From assembly GCA_023390395.1 (NCBI GenBank), contig JAEWCY010000272.1, forward strand, positions 1-23,265: a stretch of DNA of 23,265 nt, read 5' to 3'. Positions 1 through 8,115 of the stretch are shown in pieces. Position numbers and translations under genes: made by a program. This DNA comes from Pseudomonadota bacterium. GTDB taxonomy: Bacteria > Desulfobacterota > Desulfovibrionia > Desulfovibrionales > Desulfovibrionaceae. How positions within the stretch are numbered: the stretch's first letter is position 1; each line of letters starts with the position of its first letter. The notes under the pieces were generated by a model. It was given only the letters and a program-made list of their open reading frames with translations, was not told where the DNA came from and did not search any database.

Positions 1-980
1 GCGTAGGCCCCGGCGGCGCGAAGCATGGCCTCGCGGGCCTGACCCATGGACACGCCGGCGATGCGCAGGGCTCCGGGCCGGGGCATGACCACCGCATGGG
101 CCACGGTGTCGGCGGCCCGGGCCACGAGGGCCAGCGTCCCGGGCAGGTCGGCCTCGGGCAGGGCCGGCCGGCCCGAAAGCAGGGCGCAAAGTCCGGACAG
201 GCGCGTGATGAAGCGGGCGGCGGCGAGGTTGGCCGCCTCCAGGTCGTTCCAGAAGGGGTGGGCCCGGGGTCCGGACAAGGGCGCGAGCTGGGCGAAGGCG
301 CTGTCGAGAGTGGCGCGCAGCCGCTCGGCCTCGGCGCGAACGCCGGCGGCGGCGGACGGGTCGCCGGCGGCGCTTTTGGCCAGCTGCCGGGCCATGGCGG
401 CCAGGCCGATCCAGTTGCGTCCGACCAGGCGGCGCAGGGGGTATTGCGGCCGCAGGGGCCAGTAGGCGAGCAGGCAGGCGACGCCGAAAAGCCCGCCGGC
501 CAGGGTGGCCAGGGCATGCTGGCCCGCCCCGGGCCAAAGCGCGGCCACGGGCGTGCCCAAGGGGGCCATGCCGAGGGCGGTGAAGAAGACGAGCGCGCAG
601 GGCACGGCGGCCATGGGGCCGTAGTCGCGGCACAGTTGCCGCCAAGCCCCGACGGAAAGGCCGAGCAGCCCGGTGGCCAGGACCGCCCCGGCCAGGGAGC
701 CGGCGGCCAGGGTCCCCAGGGCGGCGCTGGCGGCGAAGGCCAGGGCCAGCAGGCACAGGAGGTTGAGCCGCAGCGCGTAAGACCCTTCCACGTCCACCAG
801 GGCGACGCTGTGGGCGGCGAAGGCCGCGAACACGGCGTCCTGGGGCGCGCCCAGGGCCAGTCCGGCCAGGAACGGGACCATGAAGACGAAGGCGCCGCGC
901 AGGGCCAAAAGCGCCCCCCGCGCCGCCTCGGCCCGCAAGGCCGCCCGGGCCGGACGCAGGGAAAACAGGGAAATGCTCAT
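1..980 (-). CDS. FUSC-family aromatic acid exporter-like membrane protein, partial (C-terminus outside window)
   Basis: This reading frame starts at an ATG (978-980) and stays open to the left edge, about 326 residues without a stop, so the gene is cut by the window. Translation begins MSISLFSLRPARAALRAEAA. It then shows five or six hydrophobic segments rich in Ala, Leu and Gly over roughly residues 25-175, ending at a LLAYWPLRPQYPLRRL stretch. A soluble, Arg/Ala-rich helical region follows. That layout, a small membrane bundle plus a cytoplasmic helical domain, is typical of FUSC (fusaric acid resistance/YccS-like) proteins, which are thought to export aromatic acids and other toxic organic acids. 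It follows the TSUP permease gene in the same direction with a 78-bp gap. The ribosome binding site is weak. The family call rests on topology and overall look, not on a diagnostic motif, so substrate is unknown. Confidence 0.6.
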   Translation of the reverse strand, partial: MSISLFSLRPARAALRAEAARGALLALRGAFVFMVPFLAGLALGAPQDAVFAAFAAHSVALVDVEGSYALRLNLLCLLALAFAASAALGTLAAGSLAGAVLATGLLGLSVGAWRQLCRDYGPMAAVPCALVFFTALGMAPLGTPVAALWPGAGQHALATLAGGLFGVACLLAYWPLRPQYPLRRLVGRNWIGLAAMARQLAKSAAGDPSAAAGVRAEAERLRATLDSAFAQLAPLSGPRAHPFWNDLEAANLAAARFITRLSGLCALLSGRPALPEADLPGTLALVARAADTVAHAVVMPRPGALRIAGVSMGQAREAMLRAAGAY

Positions 981-1001
981 GAAACGCACCGAAGGTTTTG
1001 A

Positions 1002-1019
1002 GCCCCGGACGACCGGGGC
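1002..1019. terminator. GC-rich hairpin between the TSUP and FUSC genes
   Basis: Perfect 7-bp inverted repeat (GCCCCGG / CCGGGGC) with a 4-base loop, lying between the TSUP stop (1059) and the FUSC start (980). A second, shorter CCCGG/CCGGG hairpin lies at about 1034-1048. Neither is followed by a T run on the minus strand, so this may be an intercistronic processing or attenuation structure and not a true terminator. Confidence 0.3.
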
Positions 1020-1058
1020 AGCCAGGGCAGGTACACCCGGGCAACCGGGCTGTAAAGG

Positions 1059-1835
1059 TCAGAGGACGCCGGCCGCGAGCAGGGCGGAAAGCGCGAGGAG
1101 CAAGGCCCCGACCAGCCTGTGCAACGCGGCGATGGTCATCTTGCCCAAGAGCCTGGCCCCGATGCAGGCCCCGGCGAAGGCGCAGGCCGTGGCGGCGGCG
1201 GTAAGCCCCAGGTTGCCGGCCACCTCCGGCGCGGCCAGATGCCCGGCGTAGACCGTCAGGCGCGTGGCGTCCACCAGGCAGGCCACGACCACGCCCGTGG
1301 CGATGAACGCCTCCTTGGAAAGCCCCAGGCGCAGGAGGAAGGCGCTGCGAAACGCGCCCTGGTGCCCGGACAGGCCGCCGAAAAAGCCCGAGACCAGGCC
1401 GCCCAGGGGCAAGAGCCCGGGCGGCAGCCCCCGGCCCTTGAGGGCGTGCGTGATCTCCAGGACGGAAAAACCCCCGATGAGCAGGCCGACCACCAGCTTC
1501 ACCGGGGTGACGGTCATGTCCCGGCCGAAGAGCGTGTAGCGCGCCAGGGCCGGCAGGTCGGACAGCCACAGGAGCACGGCCGCGCCGGCGAAGCTGGCGG
1601 CCACGGCCGGCAGGCCGAAGCGCAGGCAGGCCCGGCGGTCGGCGTTTTTGGCGAACAGGGCCAGCTTGAAGAGGTTGTTGGCGAAATGCACCAGCGCGGT
1701 CATGGCCACGGCCGCCTCGATGGGGAAAAAGACGGCCATGACCGGGGTGAGGATGGTGCCGAGGCCAAAGCCGGAAAAAAGGGTCAGGCCCGAGGCGACG
1801 AGGGCCGTGGCGCACACGGCGACAAAGGCGGACAT
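1059..1835 (-). CDS. TSUP (TauE/SafE) family membrane permease
   Basis: The 258-residue product is almost entirely hydrophobic, with about eight predicted membrane segments. It has the TSUP pattern of two related halves: an N-terminal GLTLFSGFGLGTILTPVMA segment, and a second-half LGGLVSGFFGGLSGHQGAFR segment followed by a C-terminal GARLLGKM turn. TauE/SafE proteins move sulfite, sulfoacetate, sulfolactate or other organosulfur anions across the inner membrane, usually outward. In a sulfate reducer a sulfur oxyanion substrate is plausible, but nothing nearby fixes it. The start ATG (1833-1835) has a GGGAG ribosome binding site 5 bases upstream. The PEBP gene lies 69 bp upstream in the same direction and the FUSC gene follows, so the three may be one transcription unit. 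Confidence 0.85.
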   Translation of the reverse strand: MSAFVAVCATALVASGLTLFSGFGLGTILTPVMAVFFPIEAAVAMTALVHFANNLFKLALFAKNADRRACLRFGLPAVAASFAGAAVLLWLSDLPALARYTLFGRDMTVTPVKLVVGLLIGGFSVLEITHALKGRGLPPGLLPLGGLVSGFFGGLSGHQGAFRSAFLLRLGLSKEAFIATGVVVACLVDATRLTVYAGHLAAPEVAGNLGLTAAATACAFAGACIGARLLGKMTIAALHRLVGALLLALSALLAAGVL

Positions 1836-1904
1836 GGAAGCTCCCGGTTCGGTCGTGTCGCCCTGCCCTACCGCGCTGCGGCGACGGTCGCGTGACGCCC
1901 GGAC

Positions 1905-2366
1905 TCAGCGCCGGCCGTAGCGCCCCATGAGCGTGGCCGCGGCCAGGATATGCCCCTTGGCGGCGCGCAGGACCTCGGCCTTGGACGCGCCCGAAGGCAG
2001 GTCGAGCATCCCAGCCAGGGCGTAGAGCGTGAAGAAGTAGCGGTGCACGCCGCTTGGCGGACAGGGGCCGCCGTAGCCGCAGCGGCCCCAACTGTTGCGT
2101 CCGGACAGGCTGCCGTCGGGATAGGCCGGGGCCTCGTGCAGGCCCTCGGGCAGCCCGGGCGTGGCCGGGGAGAGGTTATAGAGCACGAAATGGTCCCACA
2201 CCCCGCCCGGGGCGTCGGGGTCGTCGCACACCAGCGCCAGGCTCCCCGCCCCGGCCGGAACGCCGGAAAAGACCAGGGGCGGCGACAGGTCGGGTCCGTC
2301 GCAGGTGTGACGGGACGGGATGTTCCCTTCGTGGACGAAGGCCGGTGAGGAAAGGGTCATCGCCAT
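1905..2366 (-). CDS. YbhB/YbcL family Raf kinase inhibitor-like protein (PEBP fold)
   Basis: The 153-residue product has the bacterial PEBP signature: CDGPDLSPPL near residues 22-31, LVCDDPDAPGG with the conserved DPDAP ligand-pocket motif, WDHFVLYNL, GRNSWGRCGYGGPCPPSG, and HRYFFTLYAL. The family is small and soluble with an anion-binding pocket; its physiological role in bacteria is mostly unknown (E. coli YbhB and YbcL are the models). The frame is open a further 29 codons upstream. The ATG at 2364-2366 is preferred because an AAAGGAG ribosome binding site sits 6 bases upstream, and the upstream extension is Arg-rich, low-complexity translation. No signal peptide is seen, so a cytoplasmic form is expected. 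Confidence 0.9.
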   Translation of the reverse strand: MAMTLSSPAFVHEGNIPSRHTCDGPDLSPPLVFSGVPAGAGSLALVCDDPDAPGGVWDHFVLYNLSPATPGLPEGLHEAPAYPDGSLSGRNSWGRCGYGGPCPPSGVHRYFFTLYALAGMLDLPSGASKAEVLRAAKGHILAAATLMGRYGRR

Positions 2367-2512
2367 GTGGGACTCCTTTTCGCCGCGGCCGACGCGGCGT
2401 CGCCTTGCCTGTCGCCGAGGGGGCCGGAGAAGGCGTCGCTCCCCCCGGCCCATGGTTCCCCCCAGCAGCGCGTCTGCGGAATCCGTGCCCCTCTATTGTT
2501 ACGGCCTGGAGC

Positions 2513-2531
2513 CGAAACGGTCGCCGTTTCG
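2513..2531. terminator. hairpin downstream of the aldolase gene
   Basis: Perfect 8-bp inverted repeat (CGAAACGG / CCGTTTCG) with a 3-base loop, about 32 bp after the aldolase stop codon on the minus strand. It lacks a T run, so it is at best a candidate transcript 3' end. The remainder of 2367-2563 holds the YbhB/YbcL-type ribosome binding site and no gene that I can recognise. Confidence 0.3.
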
Positions 2532-2563
2532 CGGATGCCGGCCTGTTCCGCCGACTCGCCAGG

Positions 2564-3838
2564 CTAATCGTCGAAGTCGCCCTCGGGGCCCTTGTCGGTC
2601 TTCATGGCGGCGGCGCGCTCGAGGATCTTCTCGCGGGTCCAGGCGGCCGGGTCCTCGATGCGGCCGGCCTTGGGGCCGAGGTCGTAGGAACCGGCGGCGA
2701 GCAGCTCGCCGATGGCCAGGGAGCCGGTGCCGGCGGCGTTGAAGACGTCGGTCAAAAGCCAGTAGACGAACTCGGCCACGGCTTCGGCCATGCGCTGGCG
2801 CACGGCGGCGGGCTGGGCGAGCAGCTTTTTCTCGAACACGCAGTTGAGCTTCTTGTAGTCGCCGGCCTTGATGGCCTTGCCGTCGGCGTAGGCCGTCATC
2901 TCGGCCCACAGCGCGTCGTCCAGGCCCTTGCCCGGCTCCTTGATGAAGGCCCCGGCCGCGTCCATGATGGCGTTGCCGTAGTCGTTGACGGCCACGCCCC
3001 AGGAGATCATCTGCAGGGCGGTGGCCACGTTGGCCTTGGTGGTGGCGGTCCTGGCGGCGATCTCCTTGAGCTTTTCCGAGGAGTTGCCCGAGGTGCCGTG
3101 CTGGGCTCCGGAGATGCCGTAGGGAGCCAGCGCCTCGTGGATCCTGGCGGTCAGGCCCACCTGGATGCCCGTGGCCGAGGCCTCGATGCCGTGGGTGGTG
3201 CCGTTATTGAGCGCGATCCAGTCGGGGTGGATGCCGTGGGCGTTGAGCCCCTGGATGAGGAAAAGCGCCTCCTCGGGCGTGGACAGGCCGGACTTGCCCT
3301 TGATCTCGCCCACTTCCGTCTCGTACCCGGCCCAGGTCGGCACGTAGGGGGCCAGGGCGATGTTGGCCAGCAGGTTCTCGGCGTCGGGCAGGTGGGAGGC
3401 GTCGATGGCGATGGAGGTGATGCCGGCCTCGAACAGCGTCGGGATCTCGGCCTGGGCCTCGGCCACGTCGCCGGGCTTTTTGATGCCGTAGTGGTCGGCG
3501 TGGATGGCCACGGGCACGGCGACGCCCAGCTCGTTGGCGGCCTGGTCGGCCTGGCGGGCGATGTTCCACATGTTGACGTCGCAGTAGTTGGACTCGGAGC
3601 GGGCGATCTCCAGGATGACGGCGGCGTCGGCGCGCTGGGCGGCCATGAGCGCCCCGCGCAGCACGAAGCTGCTGCGGCAGTTGGCCGCGATGGTCATGGC
3701 CTGGCCTTTCTTGCGCATGGCCCGGTCGATGGCCTTGCCGCTGACGAGCAGCGCCCGGGAATTGGGAAAAAGCTTCTTGACGTTGGGCGGCCGGCCGACG
3801 GCCAGGGCCTGTTCGAAAGCGGTATCGGGCTTGGTCAT
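2564..3838 (-). CDS. class II (zinc) fructose-bisphosphate aldolase family protein
   Basis: Product of 424 residues. Class II aldolases cleave or form fructose 1,6-bisphosphate (or a related ketose bisphosphate) in cytoplasmic glycolysis/gluconeogenesis, using zinc. The zinc and catalytic elements are all present in order: HADH at residues 113-116 (His and catalytic Asp), acidic GYETEVGEIKG at 171-181, TTHG with His216, QHGTSG with His247, and NDYGNAIMD from Asn285 in place of the usual N-x-D phosphate-binding strand. The protein is longer than the common 280-360 residues, with a C-terminal helical extension after about residue 300. An AGGAGG site 6 bases upstream fixes the ATG at 3836-3838, though the frame is open to 4204. 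Sequence details differ from E. coli FbaA, so the exact sugar substrate is less certain than the family. Confidence 0.85.
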   Translation of the reverse strand: MTKPDTAFEQALAVGRPPNVKKLFPNSRALLVSGKAIDRAMRKKGQAMTIAANCRSSFVLRGALMAAQRADAAVILEIARSESNYCDVNMWNIARQADQAANELGVAVPVAIHADHYGIKKPGDVAEAQAEIPTLFEAGITSIAIDASHLPDAENLLANIALAPYVPTWAGYETEVGEIKGKSGLSTPEEALFLIQGLNAHGIHPDWIALNNGTTHGIEASATGIQVGLTARIHEALAPYGISGAQHGTSGNSSEKLKEIAARTATTKANVATALQMISWGVAVNDYGNAIMDAAGAFIKEPGKGLDDALWAEMTAYADGKAIKAGDYKKLNCVFEKKLLAQPAAVRQRMAEAVAEFVYWLLTDVFNAAGTGSLAIGELLAAGSYDLGPKAGRIEDPAAWTREKILERAAAMKTDKGPEGDFDD

Positions 3839-3861
3839 CTCTCTCCTCCTGGGCTTCGATT

Positions 3862-3911
3862 CCGGGCCTCGGCCCGGGGGGCGAACGGGTGTCGCGGCGC
3901 CGAGGCGCCGC
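3862..3911. repeat. two adjacent GC-rich hairpins between the 148-residue gene and the aldolase gene
   Basis: Two perfect inverted repeats lie in the 97-bp gap: CCGGGCC/GGCCCGG at 3862-3877 and GCGGCGCC/GGCGCCGC at 3894-3911, each with a 2-base central spacer. They sit between two minus-strand genes and could limit read-through or shape the mRNA between the two cistrons. No T run follows either. Confidence 0.35.
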
Positions 3912-3935
3912 TTCGTGACGATACGGGGCGCGCCG

Positions 3936-4382
3936 TCAGGACAGCGCGAAGATTTCCCTGATGCGGCGCTTCTCGAGGATGGCCGCGGCGGCCGGGTCGT
4001 CGGCCGTGGCCGCCAGCAACGCGGCCACGCACGGGGCCAGCATGGCCCGCTCGGCGGGATGGTCCACGCCGGCCAGGCGGTCGGCCAGGAGCGTGAGCCG
4101 GGCCAGGTTGGCGTCGGCCGGCGCCAGGCGGCAGCGGCCCAGGATGTCGCAGGCGGCCACGTCCTCGGCCGTGGCCGCCGGAACCTTGGCCACGTAGACC
4201 GCACCGCCGCACACGGCGCAGGTCAGCTCGCCAGGCGCGCTGCCGTCCGTGGGCAGGGTCCATTGGGACGTGGTGTTGCCGCAGGCGTCGAACTTGCGCA
4301 TGTGGAAGAAGACGCTCTCGGCGGCCCAGCCGAAATCGGCGTGGCCGGGGTCGTTGACGCAAAAAAGCTTGCGCGTCAGCAT
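3936..4382 (-). CDS. conserved-looking protein of unknown function with a CxxC pair (148 residues)
   Basis: I do not recognise the family. The product is 148 residues, soluble, beginning MLTRKLFCVNDPGHADFGWA. A short N-terminal part (about 1-65) holds Cys8, a DACGNTTSQWTL stretch and a CAVCGG knuckle that could bind zinc with the nearby cysteines. The rest (about 70-148) is Ala/Leu-rich helix, including the stretch AERAMLAPCVAALLAATADD. The start is supported by an AAAGGAG ribosome binding site 6 bases upstream of the ATG at 4380-4382. It precedes the aldolase gene in the same direction with a 97-bp gap containing two hairpins, so co-transcription is possible but not shown. The EamA gene is divergent, starting 147 bp away. 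Confidence 0.65.
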   Translation of the reverse strand: MLTRKLFCVNDPGHADFGWAAESVFFHMRKFDACGNTTSQWTLPTDGSAPGELTCAVCGGAVYVAKVPAATAEDVAACDILGRCRLAPADANLARLTLLADRLAGVDHPAERAMLAPCVAALLAATADDPAAAAILEKRRIREIFALS

Positions 4383-4529
4383 GCTCGCTCCTTTTGCCCG
4401 TACACCGGGCGCACCTTTCGACGCATAGTACGAGCCGGCGAAACAATCAACAAAGCCGGCCCTATTCCCCTCCCCTTGCCGGGGTTTTTCCCTTTTGTTC
4501 GCGGCCGGATTCTGCTACCGCATGCCTCC

Positions 4530-5429
4530 ATGTCCGGATACCTCTACGTCCTGGCCGCGGCCTCGCTCTGGGGCCTCATCGGCCCCCTGTCCAAGCTCTC
4601 CTTCGCCGCCGGCATGGACACGGTGGAGGTGGCTTTCTGGCGCACCACCCTGGCCTGGTTCCTGTTCGCCGGCCAGGCCGTGGCCTCCCGGGAGGTCCGC
4701 ATCGCCGCGCGCGACCTGCCGGCCGTGGCCGGGTTCGGCGTGGCCGGCATCGCCGGGCTCTTCGGCGCCTACGTGGTGGCCGTGGAGGCCGGCGGCGCGG
4801 CCCTGGCCTCGGTGCTGCTCTACACCGCCCCGGCCTGGGTGGCGCTTCTCTCCTGGCTCTTCCTCAAGGAGCCCATGGGCGGCTACAAGCTCGCGGCCGT
4901 GGCCGCCACGGTCCTGGGCGTGGCCGGCGTGAGCCTGGGGCCTGGGCTGTCCGGCGGGGCGGCCTTCGGCGGCAAGGCCGTCTTCTTCGGCCTGCTCTCC
5001 GGCGTGACCTACGCTTTGTATTACATCTTCGGAAAATACTACCTGGGCCGCTACCGCACGCCCACGCTGTTCCTCTACGCCCTGCCCGTGGGCTCCCTGA
5101 CGCTTTTGCCCTTCGTGCGCTTCACGACCCCGACCCTGGCCGGGGCCGTGCCCTGCCTGGCCCTGGCCGTCTTCTCGACCTACGGGGCCTATTCGATCTA
5201 TTACGCCGGCCTGAGGCGCCTGGAAGCCACCCGGGCGGCCGTGGTGGCCACCCTGGAGCCGGTCATCGCGGCCGTGCTCGCCTACGCCATGTTCGGCGAG
5301 CGCTTCAGCTTCGTGGGCTACCTCGGCGCGGGCTGCATCATCGGCTCGGTGCTGCTGACCATCTGGGACGGGGCCAGGGAGCGGCTGCGCGCGCCGCTGC
5401 CCGGCAGGGCCGCGCCCCGGACGGGCTAA
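4530..5429 (+). CDS. EamA family (DMT superfamily) transporter
   Basis: The 299-residue product shows ten hydrophobic segments arranged as two EamA repeats of about 140 residues each. The first repeat opens with LYVLAAASLWGLIGPLSKLS and closes with PAWVALLSWLFLKEPM and the helix after it. The second opens near FGLLSGVTYALYYIFGKYYL and ends with VATLEPVIAAVLAYAMFGER and SFVGYLGAGCIIGSVLLT. The E-P and G-E-x-hydrophobic motifs at the end of each repeat are characteristic. Family members export amino acids, nucleosides or other metabolites; the substrate cannot be inferred. The ATG at 4530 begins the first membrane helix, but its ribosome binding site is poor. The frame is open far upstream through the antisense of the aldolase, which is not coding. 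Confidence 0.85.
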   Translation: MSGYLYVLAAASLWGLIGPLSKLSFAAGMDTVEVAFWRTTLAWFLFAGQAVASREVRIAARDLPAVAGFGVAGIAGLFGAYVVAVEAGGAALASVLLYTAPAWVALLSWLFLKEPMGGYKLAAVAATVLGVAGVSLGPGLSGGAAFGGKAVFFGLLSGVTYALYYIFGKYYLGRYRTPTLFLYALPVGSLTLLPFVRFTTPTLAGAVPCLALAVFSTYGAYSIYYAGLRRLEATRAAVVATLEPVIAAVLAYAMFGERFSFVGYLGAGCIIGSVLLTIWDGARERLRAPLPGRAAPRTG

Positions 5430-5498
5430 AGAAGCCCCCGGCCCGGGCCGATGAGGCGGCAAGGGGAATTTCGGCCCGTCGACCGGAGCGCGGACGCC

Positions 5499-5816
5499 AT
5501 GAACGAAATCGATCTCAACGCCGCCCTGGGAAACGCCGAGGGCGCGGCCAAGTCCCAGGCCGCCGAGGCCCGGCAGACCGCCGACGCCCCCGCGCCCAGC
5601 CGCGAGCCCGACCGCGACACCGTGCGCGTGGAATCCCTGCTCAAGGCCACGGCCTCGCGCCTTGTCACGGACGAGGCCACCCGGGTGGTGCAGGTCGAGA
5701 TCCTCGACCCGGTCACGCGCAAGATCCTGCGCGCCATTCCCGACGACGACTGGCTCAAGGTGGTGCGCGCCCTGCAGGCCATGGCCGGCGAGGCCATCGT
5801 GGACAAGAAGACCTGA
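5499..5816 (+). CDS. flaG: FlaG family protein (flagellar filament-associated)
   Basis: The product has 105 residues. The first half (about 1-55) is polar, Ala-rich and probably disordered. The second half matches the FlaG pattern: a strand (VVQVEILDPVTRKIL) followed by RAIPDDDWLKVVRALQAM, where the I-P plus acidic residues before a helix is the family hallmark. In other bacteria FlaG influences filament length and is usually encoded beside flagellin or fliD. Here there is no other flagellar gene in the window, so it is an orphan copy. The internal ATG at 5499, with GGAG 10 bases upstream, is preferred over the frame's first ATG at 5451. The EamA gene ends 69 bp upstream and the kinase gene begins 136 bp downstream, all on the same strand. 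Confidence 0.75.
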   Translation: MNEIDLNAALGNAEGAAKSQAAEARQTADAPAPSREPDRDTVRVESLLKATASRLVTDEATRVVQVEILDPVTRKILRAIPDDDWLKVVRALQAMAGEAIVDKKT

Positions 5817-5952
5817 GCCCCGCCTTGCCGCCGCCCGCCATTTCCAGTAATGCCCCTCAAGCGCCCTTGCGCGCCCCGACAATGACCCGAAGACGGCTCG
5901 TGCGGCGTCGACGCCTATCCGTCACCATCAACCCGTTTTCCCCGACGCCGCC

Positions 5953-8115
5953 ATGCCCGCACCCCCTTCGCTTCCGCGCCCGTTCCCCCTGCGTCAGGCC
6001 ATCGTCCTTCTCGCCGTGGGCACGGTCCTGTATCTCGCCCTCGGCGCGCTGCTGCTGACCGCGACGCAAAGCGCCAGGGTTTTCCGCGACGCCCTCATGG
6101 AAGCCGGCGCACGCCTCGACGACGTCCGTTTGGCCGTCGAACAAATGCACTTTCAATCCCTGCTCGCCGCCGCCACCGGGGAACAGGTGTTCGCCGTGCG
6201 CCACGACGAAGCCCTGGCCGCGATGGCCCGGCCCCTCGACGCCCTGGCCCGACGGGGAAAGCAGTCCCCCTTGCCCGTGGACGTGGCCAGGATCACCGGT
6301 CTCGCCGGGGAGGCGGCCGCCGTTCAGGGCAGAGCCCTGGAGGCCGTGGCCCGGGGCGACCTGCCGGCCGCCTGGGCCATGCTGCGAAGCCTGGGCTACG
6401 AGGACGTCCTGGCCGCCCTGCGCCGGTGCCTCGACGAATGCGACGCCGCTCTCGACGCACGCGCCGACGCCACCCTGGCCGGGCAGGACCGTTATACCCA
6501 CATCGCCCTGTGGTGCCTGGGAATCTTCACCCCGCTTTTCGCCATCGGCGGCAGCCTGTTCCTGCGCCGGGCCGGGCGCGACGCCGCGGCCAACCAGGCC
6601 GCCCAGGAAGCCCTGGCCGACTCGGAGCAACGCTTTCGCGACACCTTCGAACTGGCCGCCGTGGGCATCGCCCACGTGGGCCTCGACGGCCGCTTCCTGC
6701 GGGTCAACAACCGCTTCGCCGCCATCACCGGCTACAGCCAGGCCGAACTGGCCACGGCCGGATTCGCGGCCATCACCCACCCGGAGGACCTCGAAACGGA
6801 CCTGGATTTCGTGCGACGCCTGCTGTCCGGCGAAATCGACACGTATTCCATGGAAAAGCGCTACCTGCGCAAGGACGGGGGCACCGTCTGGGCGCAACTG
6901 ACCGTCTCCCTGGTCCGCGACGCCCAGGACCAGCCCCAGCACTACATCAGCGTCATCGGGGACATCAGCGACCGCAAGGCCGCCGAGGCGGCGGCCCGGG
7001 AAAACGCCCGCACCATCGCGGCGCTGCTTGACGCCACCACCGACCGGGTCATCCTGGCCGACGCCGAGGGAACGGTGCTGGCCGCCAACAAGGCCGGGGC
7101 GGACAGTTTCGGGCTCTCCCCCGAGGCCCTGGCCGGCCGCCGGTTCCATACGCTTTTCGACGAGGCCCTGGCCGCCTCGCGGCTGGTCCATTTGCGCCGG
7201 GCCCTGGAGACGGGGCGCATCCAGCGCTTCACCGACGAACGCGACGGCGTGATCCTCGACCATGTGGTCGCCCCCCTGCCCGGCAGCGACGGCGCGGCGG
7301 GCCGGATCGCCCTGTTCGCCCGCGACGCCACGGCCCTGGTGCGGGCCAGGGAGGAGGCGGAAGCGGCCAGTCAGGCCAAGAGCCGGTTCCTGGCCAACCT
7401 CGGCCACGAGATCCGCACGCCCTTAAACGGCATCCTCGGCATGGCCCAGGTCATGGCCGGCCTCGACCCCGACGAGCAGCAGCGCCAGTGCCTGGACGAC
7501 ATTTCCAGCGCCTCGGCCGCCCTGCTCGAACTCATCGACGACCTCCTCGAATTGTCGCAGATCGAAACCGGCCGGGTGGCCCTCGAACCGGGACTCTTCG
7601 CCCTGGCCGACATCCTCGAGGCCGCAAGCGCCACGCTCACCCCCCGGGCGGCGGAAAAGGGCCTGACCCTCAAGACCGCTCTCGCTGCGGACCTGCCTCC
7701 CCTGGTGCTGGGCGACGGCGGCAAGCTGCGCCGCATTCTCCTGATTCTCGTCGATAACGCCGTCAAGTTCACGGAGAAAGGCGGCGTGCGCGTGGAGTTG
7801 CGCTGCCGCGAGGCCTGCCCGGGCGAGGAAAGCCAGGTCCCGGCCGTGCAGGTGGCCTGCCTCGTGTCCGACACCGGCATCGGCATCGCCCCCGAAGCCC
7901 AAGCCAGCATCTTCGACAGCTTCACCCAGGCCGACGGCTCGGCCACGCGGCGCTTCGGCGGCACGGGCCTGGGCCTGGCCATCGCCCGGCGGCTGGCCCG
8001 GCTCATGGCGGGCGACCTCGTCGTGGAAAGCCGCCCGGGCCAGGGCAGCGTCTTCACCCTGACCGTTCCCTTCGCGCTGCCCGCCCCGCCCGCCGAAGTC
8101 GAGGCGCGGTCATGA
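5953..8115 (+). CDS. membrane-bound PAS-PAS sensor histidine kinase
   Basis: Product of 720 residues. A first membrane helix (about 14-37) and a second (about 180-204) flank a roughly 140-residue periplasmic, all-helical sensor region. Two PAS domains follow: one from about 224 to 345, starting ESEQ-like with FRDTFELAAVGIAHVGLDG, and one from about 355 to 465. The HisKA box contains FLANLGHEIRTPLNG with the phosphoacceptor His485. The ATPase domain has the N box around Asn602 (LVDNAVKFTEKGG), the G1 box DTGIGIAPE at 640 and the G2 box GTGLGLA at 670. No receiver domain is fused, and no response regulator gene is adjacent. The stop codon overlaps the next gene's start (ATGA at 8112-8115), implying translational coupling. 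The signal sensed is unknown. A long intergenic leader (5817-5952) shows no clear promoter. Confidence 0.9.
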   Translation: MPAPPSLPRPFPLRQAIVLLAVGTVLYLALGALLLTATQSARVFRDALMEAGARLDDVRLAVEQMHFQSLLAAATGEQVFAVRHDEALAAMARPLDALARRGKQSPLPVDVARITGLAGEAAAVQGRALEAVARGDLPAAWAMLRSLGYEDVLAALRRCLDECDAALDARADATLAGQDRYTHIALWCLGIFTPLFAIGGSLFLRRAGRDAAANQAAQEALADSEQRFRDTFELAAVGIAHVGLDGRFLRVNNRFAAITGYSQAELATAGFAAITHPEDLETDLDFVRRLLSGEIDTYSMEKRYLRKDGGTVWAQLTVSLVRDAQDQPQHYISVIGDISDRKAAEAAARENARTIAALLDATTDRVILADAEGTVLAANKAGADSFGLSPEALAGRRFHTLFDEALAASRLVHLRRALETGRIQRFTDERDGVILDHVVAPLPGSDGAAGRIALFARDATALVRAREEAEAASQAKSRFLANLGHEIRTPLNGILGMAQVMAGLDPDEQQRQCLDDISSASAALLELIDDLLELSQIETGRVALEPGLFALADILEAASATLTPRAAEKGLTLKTALAADLPPLVLGDGGKLRRILLILVDNAVKFTEKGGVRVELRCREACPGEESQVPAVQVACLVSDTGIGIAPEAQASIFDSFTQADGSATRRFGGTGLGLAIARRLARLMAGDLVVESRPGQGSVFTLTVPFALPAPPAEVEARS

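Noticed and set aside
2054..3961. Long plus-strand open frame (635 residues) across the aldolase
   Set aside because: It is antisense to the aldolase, whose zinc-binding motifs and AGGAGG site are clear. The product is low-complexity Gly/Val/Leu sequence typical of GC-rich shadow frames.
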